A stretch of 64,000 nt of DNA from Paenibacillus lactis (GCF_017873605.1 NZ_JAGGKI010000003.1:535473-599472), one strand, 5' to 3'. Positions 25,832 to 35,105 are shown, numbered from the stretch's first letter. The notes: a model not told the origin generated them from the sequence alone. Program-made: numbers and translations.

Positions 25832-26296
25832 ATGAAATCACCCCAGAGTTCCGCTGTTGCCGTTCAAGCCGAAATGCTGATCCGCAAACCGGTTTCCGAG
25901 GTCTTTGAGGCCTTTGTCGATCCTGATATCACGACCAAGTTCTGGTTCACCCGATCCACCGGCAAGCTGGAAGCCGGTAAAGAAATTCGTTGGGACTGGG
26001 AAATGTACGGCGTATCCGATACGATCCTCGTCAAAGAGCTGGAGACCGACCGCCGGATTGTTATCCAATCGTCGGACGGCACGACGACGGAATGGGAGTT
26101 CGTGCCTCGAAGCGAGGGCGGCACCTTCGTGACGATTATCCATACCGGATTCGAAGGGACGGATGCTGACGTTACCCGCCAGGCCATCGATTCGATGGGA
26201 GGATATACGATGGTGCTCTGCGAGTTGAAGGCGCTGCTTGAATTCGGCATCGTCTTGAATCTCGTTGCAGATAAGGCACCGGATGCCCACGTATAG
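25832..26296 (+). CDS. SRPBCC/AHSA1-domain protein
   Basis: This 154-residue protein is an SRPBCC (START-like) domain of the AHSA1 type, beginning after a short tail with AEMLIRKPVSEVFEAFVDPD and continuing with the usual FWFTRSTGKLEAG segment. Such proteins bind hydrophobic ligands in a deep pocket; specific function is not known. AAGGAGCG precedes the ATG. A second member of the family occurs at 49.5 kb, paired with an ArsR regulator. This one is alone. Confidence 0.82.
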   Translation: MKSPQSSAVAVQAEMLIRKPVSEVFEAFVDPDITTKFWFTRSTGKLEAGKEIRWDWEMYGVSDTILVKELETDRRIVIQSSDGTTTEWEFVPRSEGGTFVTIIHTGFEGTDADVTRQAIDSMGGYTMVLCELKALLEFGIVLNLVADKAPDAHV

Positions 26297-26391
26297 CTAT
26301 ATCTATAAGTTGAACCAATCAACGGAAGTTAGTTCAAATACGTAAAATGTTATACAACTGCCGGTTGATTTCAATTCCCTTGATAAACAGA

Positions 26392-26436
26392 AAGAAGGCA
26401 GCCAAGCCCTTATAGCTTGAAAGCTGCCTTCTTTTT
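26392..26436 (-). terminator. Terminator of the penicillin-binding protein gene
   Basis: AAGAAGGCAGC and GCTGCCTTCTT form the stem of this hairpin, with a T-rich tail on both strands. It lies between the PBP gene and the opposing AHSA1 gene. Confidence 0.82.
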
Positions 26437-26444
26437 CGTTATGC

Positions 26445-28490
26445 CTATTCTCCGTTGCCTTCCTGCTCATCCTTGTTCTTCGGATGCGGCGTGCCGTCGA
26501 GGCCGTAGATTTCATCGTATGCATCGAAGATCTTACGTGCCACCGGAGCCGCACTTTGGGAACCGAAGCCGCCTTCCGGAATGACGACGGCAACCGCCAG
26601 CTTCGGATTTTGCCGAGGAGCGAAGGCGATAAACACACCGTTGTCAACGCGGATGCGCTGTCCGTTCTTGTAGATATCCTGCTCGGACGTACCGGTTTTG
26701 CGGGCAAAATCATACGGGAAATCTTCAAACGCCCGAAGATTCTGGGTATTCATCCCCTGAATCACTTCATTCCAGTACTGCTGCGGAAAATCGACGTGAT
26801 TCAGCTCTTCACGTCCGTACTTCTTGACTACCTTGCCGTTCTGGTCCACGATTTTGCTGGCAAGCTGAGGTTTAATCCTTGTGCCTTGATTTGCAAGCAT
26901 GGTGGCATATTGCGCTAATTGAAGCGTCGTATACTTCCCGGACTGTCCGAAGGAAGCGTAAGCCATCGCTGCCAGATAACTGCCCGCCTGCTCGATGTTC
27001 GTATACTCGATAATGCCTTTATGCTCGTTCGGCAGCCCGGATTCGGTGGATACGCCCAGCCCGAATTCCTTCATGTATTCGTCCCACTTTTCGACGGCTT
27101 TGGAGCCGTACTTGTTGAACAGCTTCTCCCCGACCCAGTCGACCATGAAGGCGTTGGAGGATTTCTCAAGAGCTTTTCGCGCATTGATTGATCCGTTTGC
27201 CTTTCGGCCGGAGTTGTAGACCCTCGAATTATCTTTACCGAAGTACGCCGCCCCTTGGTCCGGATAGTAATCGTTCGGGCCGAATAAATGCTCATTCAGT
27301 CCGATCAATACGCTCAGCGGCTTGATCGTGGAGCCGAGCAGGACGGTCGATTCCAGATTGTTGCCTGAACGTCCCGAGCTGTATGGCCATATGGTTCCGT
27401 TACGGTAATGACTCATGACCGAATCCCAGTCATCCGTTCCGGTCTCCCATACATTCGGATCGTAATCCGGAATGCTGGCCATGGCTACAACATTCCCCGT
27501 ATCAACTTCCATGGCCACTGCATATCCTGTTTGGGCCTCAGGATGGGTCCTCCCCGAAACAGCATTAGTGTGAAGCCATTTCAGCTGGTCGACAATCGCC
27601 TGCTGCGCGGCGAGCTGAATGTCTTTATGGATGGTCGAGTGGATATTATAGCCTTTTTGCGGCGGGACCATGGTCGGCACGCCGTTGGCCATATTTTGCG
27701 GGCTGATCGGAATATTGATATAGCCGTTCTTGCCGCGCAGCTCATCTTGAAACATCATTTCAAGCCCGTCGACACCGACCTTCTCCTGCTCCGAATAGAT
27801 CAGACCCGGGTCCTTCTGGGTTTTGTTCTTCTGATCAATGGCTTTGTACTTATCCAAATCCTTCTGACCTTTAAACTCCCTTAAATACCCGATCGTCTGT
27901 ACCGCAATTCGGTCCTCGCTGTACTTTCGCTCGCTTTCCTCCACGATCTCGACGCCGGGATACTGGGATTTATGCTCCATGAAATAGGCGACTTCCTTCG
28001 AGGACAGGTTGGCTTTAATTCGCCGAGGTTCGTACCCCGGCTGCTTGTTAAAGTTCAGATCCATCGCTTTGATGACATCTTCCACGGTCATCTTCTCGGC
28101 TTTGGGATCGCCGTACCGGTTGAAGACATCCACCATCTCTTGCGCCAGCTTCTCGATTTCCGGCCGGTTCTTCTTACCGCGGTCGGAGTTGCTGTAATCT
28201 TTCATCAGCGTAAGATACAGCGCCTGGGAAGGCGTTGAGTAGGCTATCGGCGTGCCCGATGCATCAAGGATGCTTCCACGGATCGGCTGAAGCGGGAAGT
28301 TTTTGATCTGACCCCCGGTTTCCATTTCCTTCAGCTCAGGCCCTTCCACGAATTGAAGAATCGCCAAACGTATAATGATGACACAGAAAATAATAAACGT
28401 GCTAAAAAAGAACAGGTTGACTCGCAGATTAAACTGACTGCCGGCATCTCCCTCATCTTGTTTGCGTTTATCCGGCCTAAACCCTCTCAC
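26445..28490 (-). CDS. Class B penicillin-binding protein (transpeptidase)
   Basis: This 681-residue protein has a short cytoplasmic part, one N-terminal transmembrane helix (about residues 24-45), a dimerisation domain and a C-terminal transpeptidase. Active-site motifs are STIK (Ser387/Lys390), SSN (444-446) and KTG (598-600). It cross-links peptidoglycan at the outer face of the membrane. The length and domain order fit PBP2-type (elongation) enzymes rather than PBP2B/SpoVD, as I see no PASTA domain. GTG 28490 has AGGGGAG 8 bases upstream; an ATG at 28514 does not. It follows two membrane-protein genes in one direction, perhaps an operon. Confidence 0.9.
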   Translation of the reverse strand: MRGFRPDKRKQDEGDAGSQFNLRVNLFFFSTFIIFCVIIIRLAILQFVEGPELKEMETGGQIKNFPLQPIRGSILDASGTPIAYSTPSQALYLTLMKDYSNSDRGKKNRPEIEKLAQEMVDVFNRYGDPKAEKMTVEDVIKAMDLNFNKQPGYEPRRIKANLSSKEVAYFMEHKSQYPGVEIVEESERKYSEDRIAVQTIGYLREFKGQKDLDKYKAIDQKNKTQKDPGLIYSEQEKVGVDGLEMMFQDELRGKNGYINIPISPQNMANGVPTMVPPQKGYNIHSTIHKDIQLAAQQAIVDQLKWLHTNAVSGRTHPEAQTGYAVAMEVDTGNVVAMASIPDYDPNVWETGTDDWDSVMSHYRNGTIWPYSSGRSGNNLESTVLLGSTIKPLSVLIGLNEHLFGPNDYYPDQGAAYFGKDNSRVYNSGRKANGSINARKALEKSSNAFMVDWVGEKLFNKYGSKAVEKWDEYMKEFGLGVSTESGLPNEHKGIIEYTNIEQAGSYLAAMAYASFGQSGKYTTLQLAQYATMLANQGTRIKPQLASKIVDQNGKVVKKYGREELNHVDFPQQYWNEVIQGMNTQNLRAFEDFPYDFARKTGTSEQDIYKNGQRIRVDNGVFIAFAPRQNPKLAVAVVIPEGGFGSQSAAPVARKIFDAYDEIYGLDGTPHPKNKDEQEGNGE

Positions 28491-28630
28491 GTATGCTTCT
28501 CCCCTTTTATGCACATTACCTAAACCTATATTATCACAAAAAGCCTCCCCACTTCATCCCGATGACAATGGTCGGACTCACAAAGGGCGAACCCCCTTGG
28601 CCCTGGGTCCGCCCCTTGTTCGATTCGCTA

Positions 28631-29773
28631 TTAAAATACCCTCTCTTTAATATGCGTTTCATTGAATCGCGGAGGGTTAAACCAGTCCCCGCTCTGGGCC
28701 CATGTCGGATCCAGCGGAACCCACTTTTTCTCCTCGCTCAAGTACACTTCGTTCCAGGCATGCGGCCCATAGCCGCCCTGGCCGTTATAGCCGCGCCCGG
28801 TTACGACGCGCACATCCAAATCCTGTGAGCGCGCCATCATCGCATACAGCCGGGCGTAATCAATGCAGACGCCAAGCCGGGTATCGTACGTATCCTGCGG
28901 CGTCTGCTCTTTCCAAATCCTCTGCTCTTCATAGAGCCGAACCTTCTCATGATCGTAGGATATCCGGCTGCCGACCCAATCATAAAGCTTGCGGGCCTTC
29001 TCTTTATCGGTCGAAGCCCCCTTGACCACATGCGCCGCTGTCTGCTCGATCCCCTCCGGAATCCGGTGGTCGATCACCTCGTATTTCCGCTCCATGATGC
29101 CGCTTAGTTCATCTTGAACCGACTGGGCGAAGACCGGCAGCTGTTCCCGTACCAGCGATCCCGACAACGGCTCGAGAACAGCCCTTGCTCCCTGCGAATA
29201 GATTGGGGAAGCCTCGACATAACGGCTGAATCCATGATCCGGATTGAGGCTGACCCACACGAACAGCACAGCAATGACAAGCATGCTGCGTGCAGCACCA
29301 ATCAGCACCCCGATGCCGGTGCCGGCCAGCCGGCTCGGCAACGATGCGGATGTTTCCCTCCCGGATCGGAACAAGCTTCCCCCGCCGAAAATCAGTGAGA
29401 TCAGCAGCCGCAGCATAAATACGATCAATCCGTAACTAATCATAAACAGGACCGCAAATCTTAGGAGCGGAAAATCAGCCAGCGATTTCACCGCCGTATA
29501 ATACACCTGCTCCCAGAACCGCAATTCCCGGTCCGGTAAAGCGGAGATCGCGCCTAACCATTCCCCGGCCTTTGGCGACAGCCACAACGTAAACGGGATG
29601 GATATCACCAGACCTCCGATCCGGAGAAGGGCATCCCCCAGAAAAGAAACAAGCTTCCCGGCTGAACGGGACGCTCCTCGTCTCCAACCCTGTATCATGG
29701 AGAAGGCCACAATCAGCAGCAGCAAAACGGTAATTCCGTTTCCGTCACGCACACTATCGATCCATGCGGACAT
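28631..29773 (-). CDS. Membrane protein with transglutaminase-like domain
   Basis: The 380-residue product has an N-terminal part with about four hydrophobic helices, resembling CvpA-type membrane regions (MIQGWRRGASRSAGKLVS), and a C-terminal transglutaminase-like domain. The catalytic triad is visible as Cys in LGVCIDYARLYAMM, His in YGPHAWNEVYL and Asp in WVPLDPTW. Such domains act as proteases or amidases, here on the outer face, possibly in wall or spore coat metabolism. ATG 29773 has GGGGGA about 10 bases upstream. It precedes the PBP gene by 140 bases. Confidence 0.78.
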   Translation of the reverse strand: MSAWIDSVRDGNGITVLLLLIVAFSMIQGWRRGASRSAGKLVSFLGDALLRIGGLVISIPFTLWLSPKAGEWLGAISALPDRELRFWEQVYYTAVKSLADFPLLRFAVLFMISYGLIVFMLRLLISLIFGGGSLFRSGRETSASLPSRLAGTGIGVLIGAARSMLVIAVLFVWVSLNPDHGFSRYVEASPIYSQGARAVLEPLSGSLVREQLPVFAQSVQDELSGIMERKYEVIDHRIPEGIEQTAAHVVKGASTDKEKARKLYDWVGSRISYDHEKVRLYEEQRIWKEQTPQDTYDTRLGVCIDYARLYAMMARSQDLDVRVVTGRGYNGQGGYGPHAWNEVYLSEEKKWVPLDPTWAQSGDWFNPPRFNETHIKERVF

Positions 29774-29903
29774 CACACGGCATTCCCCCTCTCCCAATGA
29801 TGTTGGTACAACCGGCCGCAGATGAGCTGGCAAGTTACTATTGCACATCGGATCTGCTTAACCGGGTCTGATTGCACCTTTATTTAGATAAAATGGTTGT
29901 TCG

Positions 29904-30350
29904 TTATTTGGAATCCGTATTGTTCTTGGCATCGTTGATAAAGCTGCGTATGGTGTCGTTCATGTCCCACTTTCCTACCGATACCCCGCGAAATGTTACC
30001 TCAACTTCATTGGAGCCTGCACTTCCCTTCAGCTCCAAGTTCGGGGCCGTAATGGAATAGGTCCCGTCTCCATTCGACGTATACTTTGCTTCCTTCGCTT
30101 CCTTGATCATCAAATTCAGCGCTTCGGTCTTGACGGTATCGATGGTTTCATCCTTTACCGTCGATACAACCTCCCCGATCTTGTCCAGCGATATTCCGCT
30201 ATAGACCAATAGGCCTACAATGATCAGGACGGCGATCGCCCATTTGATGACCGTTCTCACCACATTCAAAACGACAAACAGAATAATTAACGCGATTGCG
30301 ATAACGAGCCAGTTCTGCTTCAGAAACTCCATCCATACTTGCGTATCCAT
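29904..30350 (-). CDS. Membrane-anchored protein of unknown function
   Basis: This 148-residue protein starts with two hydrophobic helices (NWLVIAIALIILFVVLNVV and WAIAVLIIVGLLVYSGI) followed by a soluble, beta-rich domain of about 90 residues (YTSNGDGTYSITAPNLELKG). I do not recognise the family. The soluble part would be inside or outside depending on helix orientation. ATG 30350 has GGAG 8 bases upstream. It is the first of three co-directional genes leading to the PBP gene. Confidence 0.62.
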   Translation of the reverse strand: MDTQVWMEFLKQNWLVIAIALIILFVVLNVVRTVIKWAIAVLIIVGLLVYSGISLDKIGEVVSTVKDETIDTVKTEALNLMIKEAKEAKYTSNGDGTYSITAPNLELKGSAGSNEVEVTFRGVSVGKWDMNDTIRSFINDAKNNTDSK

Positions 30351-30525
30351 ATCCTTCACTCCCGTCGCTAATAAAACGGCGGTTTGACGGCCGTCTTTTT
30401 AATTATACATGATTCCCAAGGATGCTGTCAGCCAACCGGGTCTTTTTACTAAGAGGTATAAGCCTGCCCCTTGGAGCGTACAAGTAGTATCATAACGATC
30501 TTTTGCCGGATAGGAGGGTGCCATA

Positions 30526-31695
30526 TTGAAAACCGCTTTATGGCTATACATGTTTTTATTTCTGGCGTTTTTTGATTTGCACGCCCAATATCCCGTGCTC
30601 ACGCCGTTCGCCATCTCGCTTGGGGCCGCTCCGGCCTTTATCGGCTGGATGATGGGCATATATGCCCTGACCCATCTGCCGGGCAATCTGATTGCCGGCG
30701 GCCTGATCGACCGGCACGGCAGCCGGCGCTACATTATTTTCAGCCTGACTGCGGCAGGCATCATTCTGCTGCTGCAGGCCCATGTCCAGCTTCCCTGGCA
30801 GCTGCTTGTGCTCCGCTCCATCAGCGGCTTTGTGCTGGCTTTCCTGTCACCTGCATGTCTTGCCCTGCTCGCATCCTTATCCAAAGATCCCGTGACGCAA
30901 GGCAAATACATGTCCGGGCACGGCCTTGTACACACCCTGGCTTCCGTTCTTTCGCCTGCAGCCGGAGCCTTTATCGTAGCGAACACCGGATTTTCGGGCA
31001 CCTTTCAGAGCCTCGGCTGGCTTCTCATCTTTACGGGAATCATGGCTTTTCTTAGCCTCCCCAGGCAGGCAACAGAGACAGTCGGCAAGAAGGAAGCCAA
31101 AGCCCAGCCTAACCAGGGAACAACCCGGCTGCCCTTTAGCCTTCGGCTTTATCTGTTCCCGTTTGTCATCGCATGCTCCCAAGGCATATTGTTCTTTGAG
31201 ATTCCGCTCCGTGACAGCGGGCAGGCAAGCATCATGTCAACCGGACTGCTCTTCTCCGTCATCAGCCTGGGGGCGCTTGTTACCCTGAGCATGCTTTTCC
31301 TGAACCGCTATCCCCCTCGGGCCCGGGTAGCAGCCGGCGTGTTTGGCCTTGCCATCAGCTTTTATTTGCTGGCCGCAGCTGATCATTTGCCGTTGACGGT
31401 TACTTTATTTGTATTAGGGTTGTCTAAAGGCCTGCTGTTCCCTGCCTTATCATCGCTATTTATTGAGCTGAGCGGGGGCACCCGGCTCGGGAGGGTATTC
31501 TCGCTGCAGTCCATCGCCATGTCGCTCGGTTCCTTTGTCGGCCCGATTGCAGCCGGGCAGCTGCGGACGATCGTATCGCCTTATTTTATTGCCTTTCTTA
31601 TGCTGATGACCGTTCTCCTTCTGCTCCCGCATCAGAAACGTGTCGAGCCTTCGGCCACCTTGGCACCGGAGACGACACCGGTATCACCGCTCTGA
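30526..31695 (+). CDS. Major facilitator superfamily transporter
   Basis: This 389-residue protein has 12 predicted helices in two halves with a central basic loop (RQATETVGKKEAKAQ). The MFS signature after helix 2 is GGLIDRHGSRRYI. Substrate is not predictable: the family includes drug exporters and sugar or metabolite carriers. Start is TTG 30526, 8-9 bases after AGGAGGG. It is divergent from the membrane-protein/PBP run. Confidence 0.85.
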   Translation: MKTALWLYMFLFLAFFDLHAQYPVLTPFAISLGAAPAFIGWMMGIYALTHLPGNLIAGGLIDRHGSRRYIIFSLTAAGIILLLQAHVQLPWQLLVLRSISGFVLAFLSPACLALLASLSKDPVTQGKYMSGHGLVHTLASVLSPAAGAFIVANTGFSGTFQSLGWLLIFTGIMAFLSLPRQATETVGKKEAKAQPNQGTTRLPFSLRLYLFPFVIACSQGILFFEIPLRDSGQASIMSTGLLFSVISLGALVTLSMLFLNRYPPRARVAAGVFGLAISFYLLAAADHLPLTVTLFVLGLSKGLLFPALSSLFIELSGGTRLGRVFSLQSIAMSLGSFVGPIAAGQLRTIVSPYFIAFLMLMTVLLLLPHQKRVEPSATLAPETTPVSPL

Positions 31696-31821
31696 CAAAC
31701 ATCACGGATATGGGCTCCATAAACCGCATCAAGTGGGCCAATACACAATCCTATTGGGTAAATGGACATAGAATACAGTGTGGCAACTGACCACGGACAT
31801 TTAACCAAGGGGTGAAAACGA

Positions 31822-31935
31822 ATGAGTCATGTCCATCATAAACATTGTCATGCACCGGCCTATGGAAATTCGGTAGGAATGATTCTGGTTCTGTATATTC
31901 TTCTCGTGATTATCCTGAGCAGCTGTTTCTACTAG
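31822..31935 (+). CDS. YjcZ-type small sporulation peptide
   Basis: A 37-residue peptide with one transmembrane helix, MSHVHHKHCHAPAYGNSVGM followed by ILVLYILLVIILSSCFY. It matches the short YjcZ family of spore-associated peptides, but its N-terminus is rich in histidine (5 in the first 10 residues), which suggests metal binding. AAGGGGTG lies 7 bases before the ATG. A CATAGAATA sequence at 31767-31775 resembles the -10 element of a mother-cell (sigma-K) promoter, though a -35 is not clear. A perfect terminator follows at 31956. Confidence 0.75.
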   Translation: MSHVHHKHCHAPAYGNSVGMILVLYILLVIILSSCFY

Positions 31936-31955
31936 AATACATGAGTTTTACTGAA

Positions 31956-31985
31956 GCGGTCTTCCTGCTGGAAGGCCGCATTTTT
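31956..31985 (+). terminator. Terminator after the YjcZ peptide gene
   Basis: GCGGTCTTCC and GGAAGGCCGC pair completely (one G-T) around TGCT, followed by ATTTTT. Confidence 0.85.
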
Positions 31986-32103
31986 CTGTTTTGCATGAAC
32001 GGCGGTAAACAAGCTACACTATATATACATCTTTCGACCAGAACGCCAACATTTCCCGGGGAATGCTGCCAAGCTACGCCGTATCATGACAGAGGTGAAC
32101 AGC

Positions 32104-32451
32104 ATGTCAATATTTATCATCGTCGAGGGCAAGAACGACCGCAGCCGTCTCCGCCGGCTGCTAACCTCCGATATTACGATATTATGTACATTCGGTACGT
32201 TGAACAGTGCCAAGCTTGACACATTGCAAAAGCAGGTACGCGATCAGGAGGTGTATCTGTTTATGGACAACGACAGCTCCGGCAAAAGGATTCGCGGGAT
32301 ATTGCGCGACGCATTCCCGGATGCCGAGCAGATTTACACCCGCCGCGGGTACGCAGGCGTAGAGGGCACGCCAGATGAATATTTAATTGCCCAGCTGGAA
32401 AAAGCGGGATTGGAGGAATTCATCATCTACCCGCCGCCTGAAGAATACTAG
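32104..32451 (+). CDS. Toprim-domain protein (YusF-like)
   Basis: This 115-residue protein is a lone Toprim domain. The acidic motifs of Toprim enzymes are visible: VEGKND near the N-terminus (Glu9) and LFMDNDSSGKRIR with the DxD pair. Toprim domains occur in primases, topoisomerases, OLD nucleases and RNase M5, and bind Mg2+ for phosphoryl transfer on nucleic acids. Stand-alone YusF members have no known role. ATG 32104 has AGAGGTG 6 bases upstream; an ATG at 32086 is less likely. Confidence 0.78.
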   Translation: MSIFIIVEGKNDRSRLRRLLTSDITILCTFGTLNSAKLDTLQKQVRDQEVYLFMDNDSSGKRIRGILRDAFPDAEQIYTRRGYAGVEGTPDEYLIAQLEKAGLEEFIIYPPPEEY

Positions 32452-32542
32452 CCCTAGCCCCCTGTTATAAAGGGATTTTCGAAGCTTGCAGCCTATTCCA
32501 TTTTCGAATTTCGGATACGGCTCTCCTTCCAAGTAAGAAGAA

Positions 32543-32576
32543 ACGGCGGTCAGGATGATTCTCCTGCGCCGCCGTA
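32543..32576. terminator. Terminator between the Toprim gene and sco
   Basis: ACGGCGG/CCGCCGT and CAGGA/TCCTG build a stem of about 12 pairs between two converging genes. Confidence 0.65.
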
Positions 32577-32609
32577 TTTGCTTCCTCTATTCGAATTGTC
32601 GGATAAGTC

Positions 32610-33227
32610 CTATTCTTTAATCAAGGTCTTGATGTCTTGAATGATATCCTCTGTTTTTACATCCGACGGAACGCCGGCATTATACATTTTGCGAATATTG
32701 TTATCCCGGTCCACCAGAGCGATGGAGTTACCATGGGTGAAGTTCGTCGAATCGTTGCCGAGAAGCGGGATTTTAAAGGAATCTTGCATCAGCTTCCGGG
32801 TTTCTTCCTGGTCTCCCCTTAGAAAGTACCAACCGCTGTAATCAGCATTGAAGCGGTCGCCGAACTCTTTGATCTTCTCTTTCGTGTCGGTCTTCGGGTC
32901 AAAGGAAATGGACACGAAGTTCACCTCGCCCCCAAACAGCTCTTCCTTCTTCAGCTCTTCCTGAATCTGCGAGAGGATCAGCGTCGTAACCGGACAAACG
33001 TCCGGACAGCTGGTGAAATAAAAGTACATCAGCTTGACCTTTCCCTTCGTATCCTCTGACGTGATGGTTTTGCCGTCGACATTCTCCATGGAATAACTGC
33101 CGACTTCACGAATGACCGGGAGTTTATCCTTCCCGAATCCCAGTGAGTTGTATACGAGGTACACCGCCGCGACCACGCAGACGGCCAGCAAAATCCAAGT
33201 CCATTTATAGCGCTTGAATGCGTTCAT
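32610..33227 (-). CDS. SCO1/SenC copper chaperone for cytochrome oxidase
   Basis: This 205-residue protein has one N-terminal membrane anchor (residues 9-27) and an extracytoplasmic thioredoxin-like domain. The Cu ligands are Cys74, Cys78 (SCPDVC) and His165 (FTHGNS). SCO proteins help assemble the binuclear CuA site of cytochrome c oxidase or, in some bacteria, answer redox stress. The gene follows ctaB in the same direction, and ctaB makes haem O for the same oxidase, so assembly of an aa3- or caa3-type oxidase is likely. AAGGGGA precedes the ATG. Confidence 0.9.
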   Translation of the reverse strand: MNAFKRYKWTWILLAVCVVAAVYLVYNSLGFGKDKLPVIREVGSYSMENVDGKTITSEDTKGKVKLMYFYFTSCPDVCPVTTLILSQIQEELKKEELFGGEVNFVSISFDPKTDTKEKIKEFGDRFNADYSGWYFLRGDQEETRKLMQDSFKIPLLGNDSTNFTHGNSIALVDRDNNIRKMYNAGVPSDVKTEDIIQDIKTLIKE

Positions 33228-33364
33228 TCCCCTTGCTCTTCTCCCTTCTTCCCGGCCTGATTCTTATGGAACCATATGCCTGTCCTGCATACTGAACGTT
33301 ATGACCGCTACGTAATCCCCTATCCGCCGACCTAACGACCATAGCCGACCTGATTATTCAAATC

Positions 33365-34303
33365 TTAGAAGGTCGTATTCAGGATTAGAACAATGAGGCT
33401 GAGCGTTAAATAATTGATCGAGAAGATGAATACTTTCTTCGACCAAGCCTCATCATCCTTCGCCGTGAATCCCTTCAAAGCCGTATAAAGCCAGCCGATC
33501 GCCAGGAGCAGACCGATAACCAGGAAGAAGATGCCTGCGTATCCGTATACATACATGAGAATCGGAATCGGCAGCAGGAGGACAAGGTAAGGGATCATCT
33601 GAATTTTCGTACGCTTGATGCCCTTGACGACCGGTAGGAGCGGAAATCCTGCTGCACGATATTCTTCTACCCGCCGAATGCCGAGCGCCCAGAAATGCGG
33701 CGGCTGCCATAGGAAGAGCAGTGCAAAGATCAGAATTGCCCCCATATCTACCTGTCCCGATACCGCCACATAGCCGATAGCCGGCGGCATTGCGCCGGAG
33801 ATGGCGCCGACGGATGTGCTCCATGTCGAGGTGCGCTTCAGCCATAGCGTGTAAACGACGACATAAACGAACATGCCTATCGCGCCGAAGATCCCCGCCA
33901 GGACGCCGGAGAACAGGAACAGCACTGCTAGTCCCAATGCACCCAGTATAATGGCATACCAAAGAACAACCTTTGGCGTCAGCCGTCCGGTTGGAAGAGA
34001 ACGATCGCGTGTCCGTTCCATCTTCATATCGAGTTCTCTGTCGAAATAGTTGTTAAACACGCATGAGGATGCCATGACGAGCAAAGTTCCAAGCAATGTC
34101 ATCGCGAGCAGTCCGAACTGGATGTCCCAGCGCGACGCCAGCCAAAATCCGGCAAATGCTGCTATCAAATTAGACCGGAGTATTCCGGGTTTGGTCACGG
34201 TTATAAAATCTTTCCAAGTCCCCGCTTGTTCGGGAGGTGCAGGCGCTGCGGAAGCCAGTGCTGCGGATTCTGAAGGAGCCTGATATCTCAAGTGATTACC
34301 CAC
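33365..34303 (-). CDS. ctaB: CtaB, protohaem IX farnesyltransferase (haem O synthase)
   Basis: This 312-residue UbiA-family membrane protein adds a farnesyl chain to haem b, giving haem O. The first aspartate-rich prenyl-diphosphate motif is NNYFDRELDMKMERT (residues 84-98, then SLPTGR to 107). About nine helices are visible. An N-terminal Ala/Pro-rich tail of about 30 residues (SAALASAAPAPPEQAG) precedes the domain. Start is GTG 34303, with GGAGG 11 bases upstream. Copper chaperone gene sco follows, and ctaA lies at 20 kb. Confidence 0.93.
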   Translation of the reverse strand: MGNHLRYQAPSESAALASAAPAPPEQAGTWKDFITVTKPGILRSNLIAAFAGFWLASRWDIQFGLLAMTLLGTLLVMASSCVFNNYFDRELDMKMERTRDRSLPTGRLTPKVVLWYAIILGALGLAVLFLFSGVLAGIFGAIGMFVYVVVYTLWLKRTSTWSTSVGAISGAMPPAIGYVAVSGQVDMGAILIFALLFLWQPPHFWALGIRRVEEYRAAGFPLLPVVKGIKRTKIQMIPYLVLLLPIPILMYVYGYAGIFFLVIGLLLAIGWLYTALKGFTAKDDEAWSKKVFIFSINYLTLSLIVLILNTTF

Positions 34304-34365
34304 GTGTAAACGTTCCTCCTTGTATCTGTCGTTATGGAGGAAGTACTGCCTCCGCTATAAAGTTT

Positions 34366-34395
34366 ATCATATCATTAGTAAAAAGTGTTTAGCAA
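34366..34395 (-). promoter_or_regulatory. ctaB promoter
   Basis: On the minus strand TTGCTA (34390-34395) and TATGAT (34366-34371) are 18 bases apart, about 63 bases before the ctaB start. Confidence 0.6.
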
Positions 34396-34533
34396 TCCTT
34401 CGGAATTCGGTGTATCTATATGACAATTCAGTGACATTTGCCAAGGATATTTCCTTGACGTTATGACGTTGTTTAAGGCACAATTTGTCTATGTATGGCC
34501 CCGTGTCCGGGGACGTTCGCCAAGAATCAAATG

Positions 34534-34564
34534 AAAACCCGGAGCGCATCTATAGCGCCCCGGG
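34534..34564 (-). terminator. Terminator of the first SASP gene
   Basis: On the minus strand CCCGGGGCGC and GCGCTCCGGG pair around TATAGAT and are followed by TTTT. Confidence 0.78.
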
Positions 34565-34588
34565 CGGTAAGTCCCTTATGAGAAGAAA

Positions 34589-34816
34589 TTACAGTGTGCG
34601 TCCAGAACCCGAAAGTTGCTGTTCAGCTTGCTGTACCAGACGCTTCGTGATGTAACCTCCCAAAGAACCGGTTTCACGGGATGTGTAGCTGCCCATGTAT
34701 CCGTCTTGAGGAATAGTCACACCCAGCTCGCGAGCAGCTTCCATTTTCAGCTGCTCCAGTGCTTGTCTTGCTTGAGGTACAACCAGATTGTTGCTGCGGG
34801 AACGACCTTGTGCCAT
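34589..34816 (-). CDS. Alpha/beta-type small acid-soluble spore protein
   Basis: This 75-residue protein is an alpha/beta-type SASP. These proteins coat spore DNA, shift it to an A-like form and protect it from UV and heat. The family hallmarks are [22 protein letters not shown], the GPR protease recognition region (ELGVTIP...), and [17 protein letters not shown]. The N-terminus [10 protein letters not shown] is shared with the second SASP at 37.9 kb. A sigma-G-type promoter lies upstream on the minus strand. GGGAG precedes the ATG. Confidence 0.95.
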   Translation of the reverse strand: MAQGRSRSNNLVVPQARQALEQLKMEAARELGVTIPQDGYMGSYTSRETGSLGGYITKRLVQQAEQQLSGSGRTL

Positions 34817-34870
34817 ATTAAATATCTCCCTTCACTGAATGTCTGTTATTCCAGTGCAAGCTTGCAAACT

Positions 34871-34899
34871 TATTATGGCTTCATCTCGCAGCCTTATAC
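34871..34899 (-). promoter_or_regulatory. Probable sigma-G promoter of the first SASP gene
   Basis: On the minus strand GTATA (34895-34899) and CATAATA (34871-34877) are 17 bases apart, fitting the forespore sigma-G pattern (gnATR and CATnnTA). Confidence 0.65.
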
Positions 34900-34937
34900 G
34901 TAGTTTTTTATTTTTTATGTTGGAGGTTTTTTTTCAT

Positions 34938-35105
34938 ATGAGCAAAGGTCTATCCCTATGGTTTGCCGTCTCGTCCATCGTCCTTCTAACCGCCTGCGCA
35001 ATCATGATCAGCACGAACTGGCTGATTGCCATCGGTCTCGGCATTCTGTCGATTCTTAACATCGGCTGGGGCTTTATCATCAAGTCCAAGCGCAAGCCGT
35101 CTTAA
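34938..35105 (+). CDS. Small two-helix membrane protein
   Basis: This 55-residue protein (MSKGLSLWFAVSSIVLLTAC...) consists of two hydrophobic helices joined by a short TNW turn, then a basic end (KSKRKPS). It could be a DUF5325-type protein by size and layout, though I am not sure. GGAGG lies 11 bases upstream of the ATG (34938); upstream in-frame starts back to 34839 have none. It is divergent from the SASP gene and converges on trpS. Confidence 0.6.
   Translation: MSKGLSLWFAVSSIVLLTACAIMISTNWLIAIGLGILSILNIGWGFIIKSKRKPS

Noticed and set aside
30368..30404. ACGGCGG...GGCCGT inverted repeat followed by TTTTT
   Set aside because: It looks like a weak terminator, but no plus-strand gene ends before it. 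Stem pairing is imperfect.
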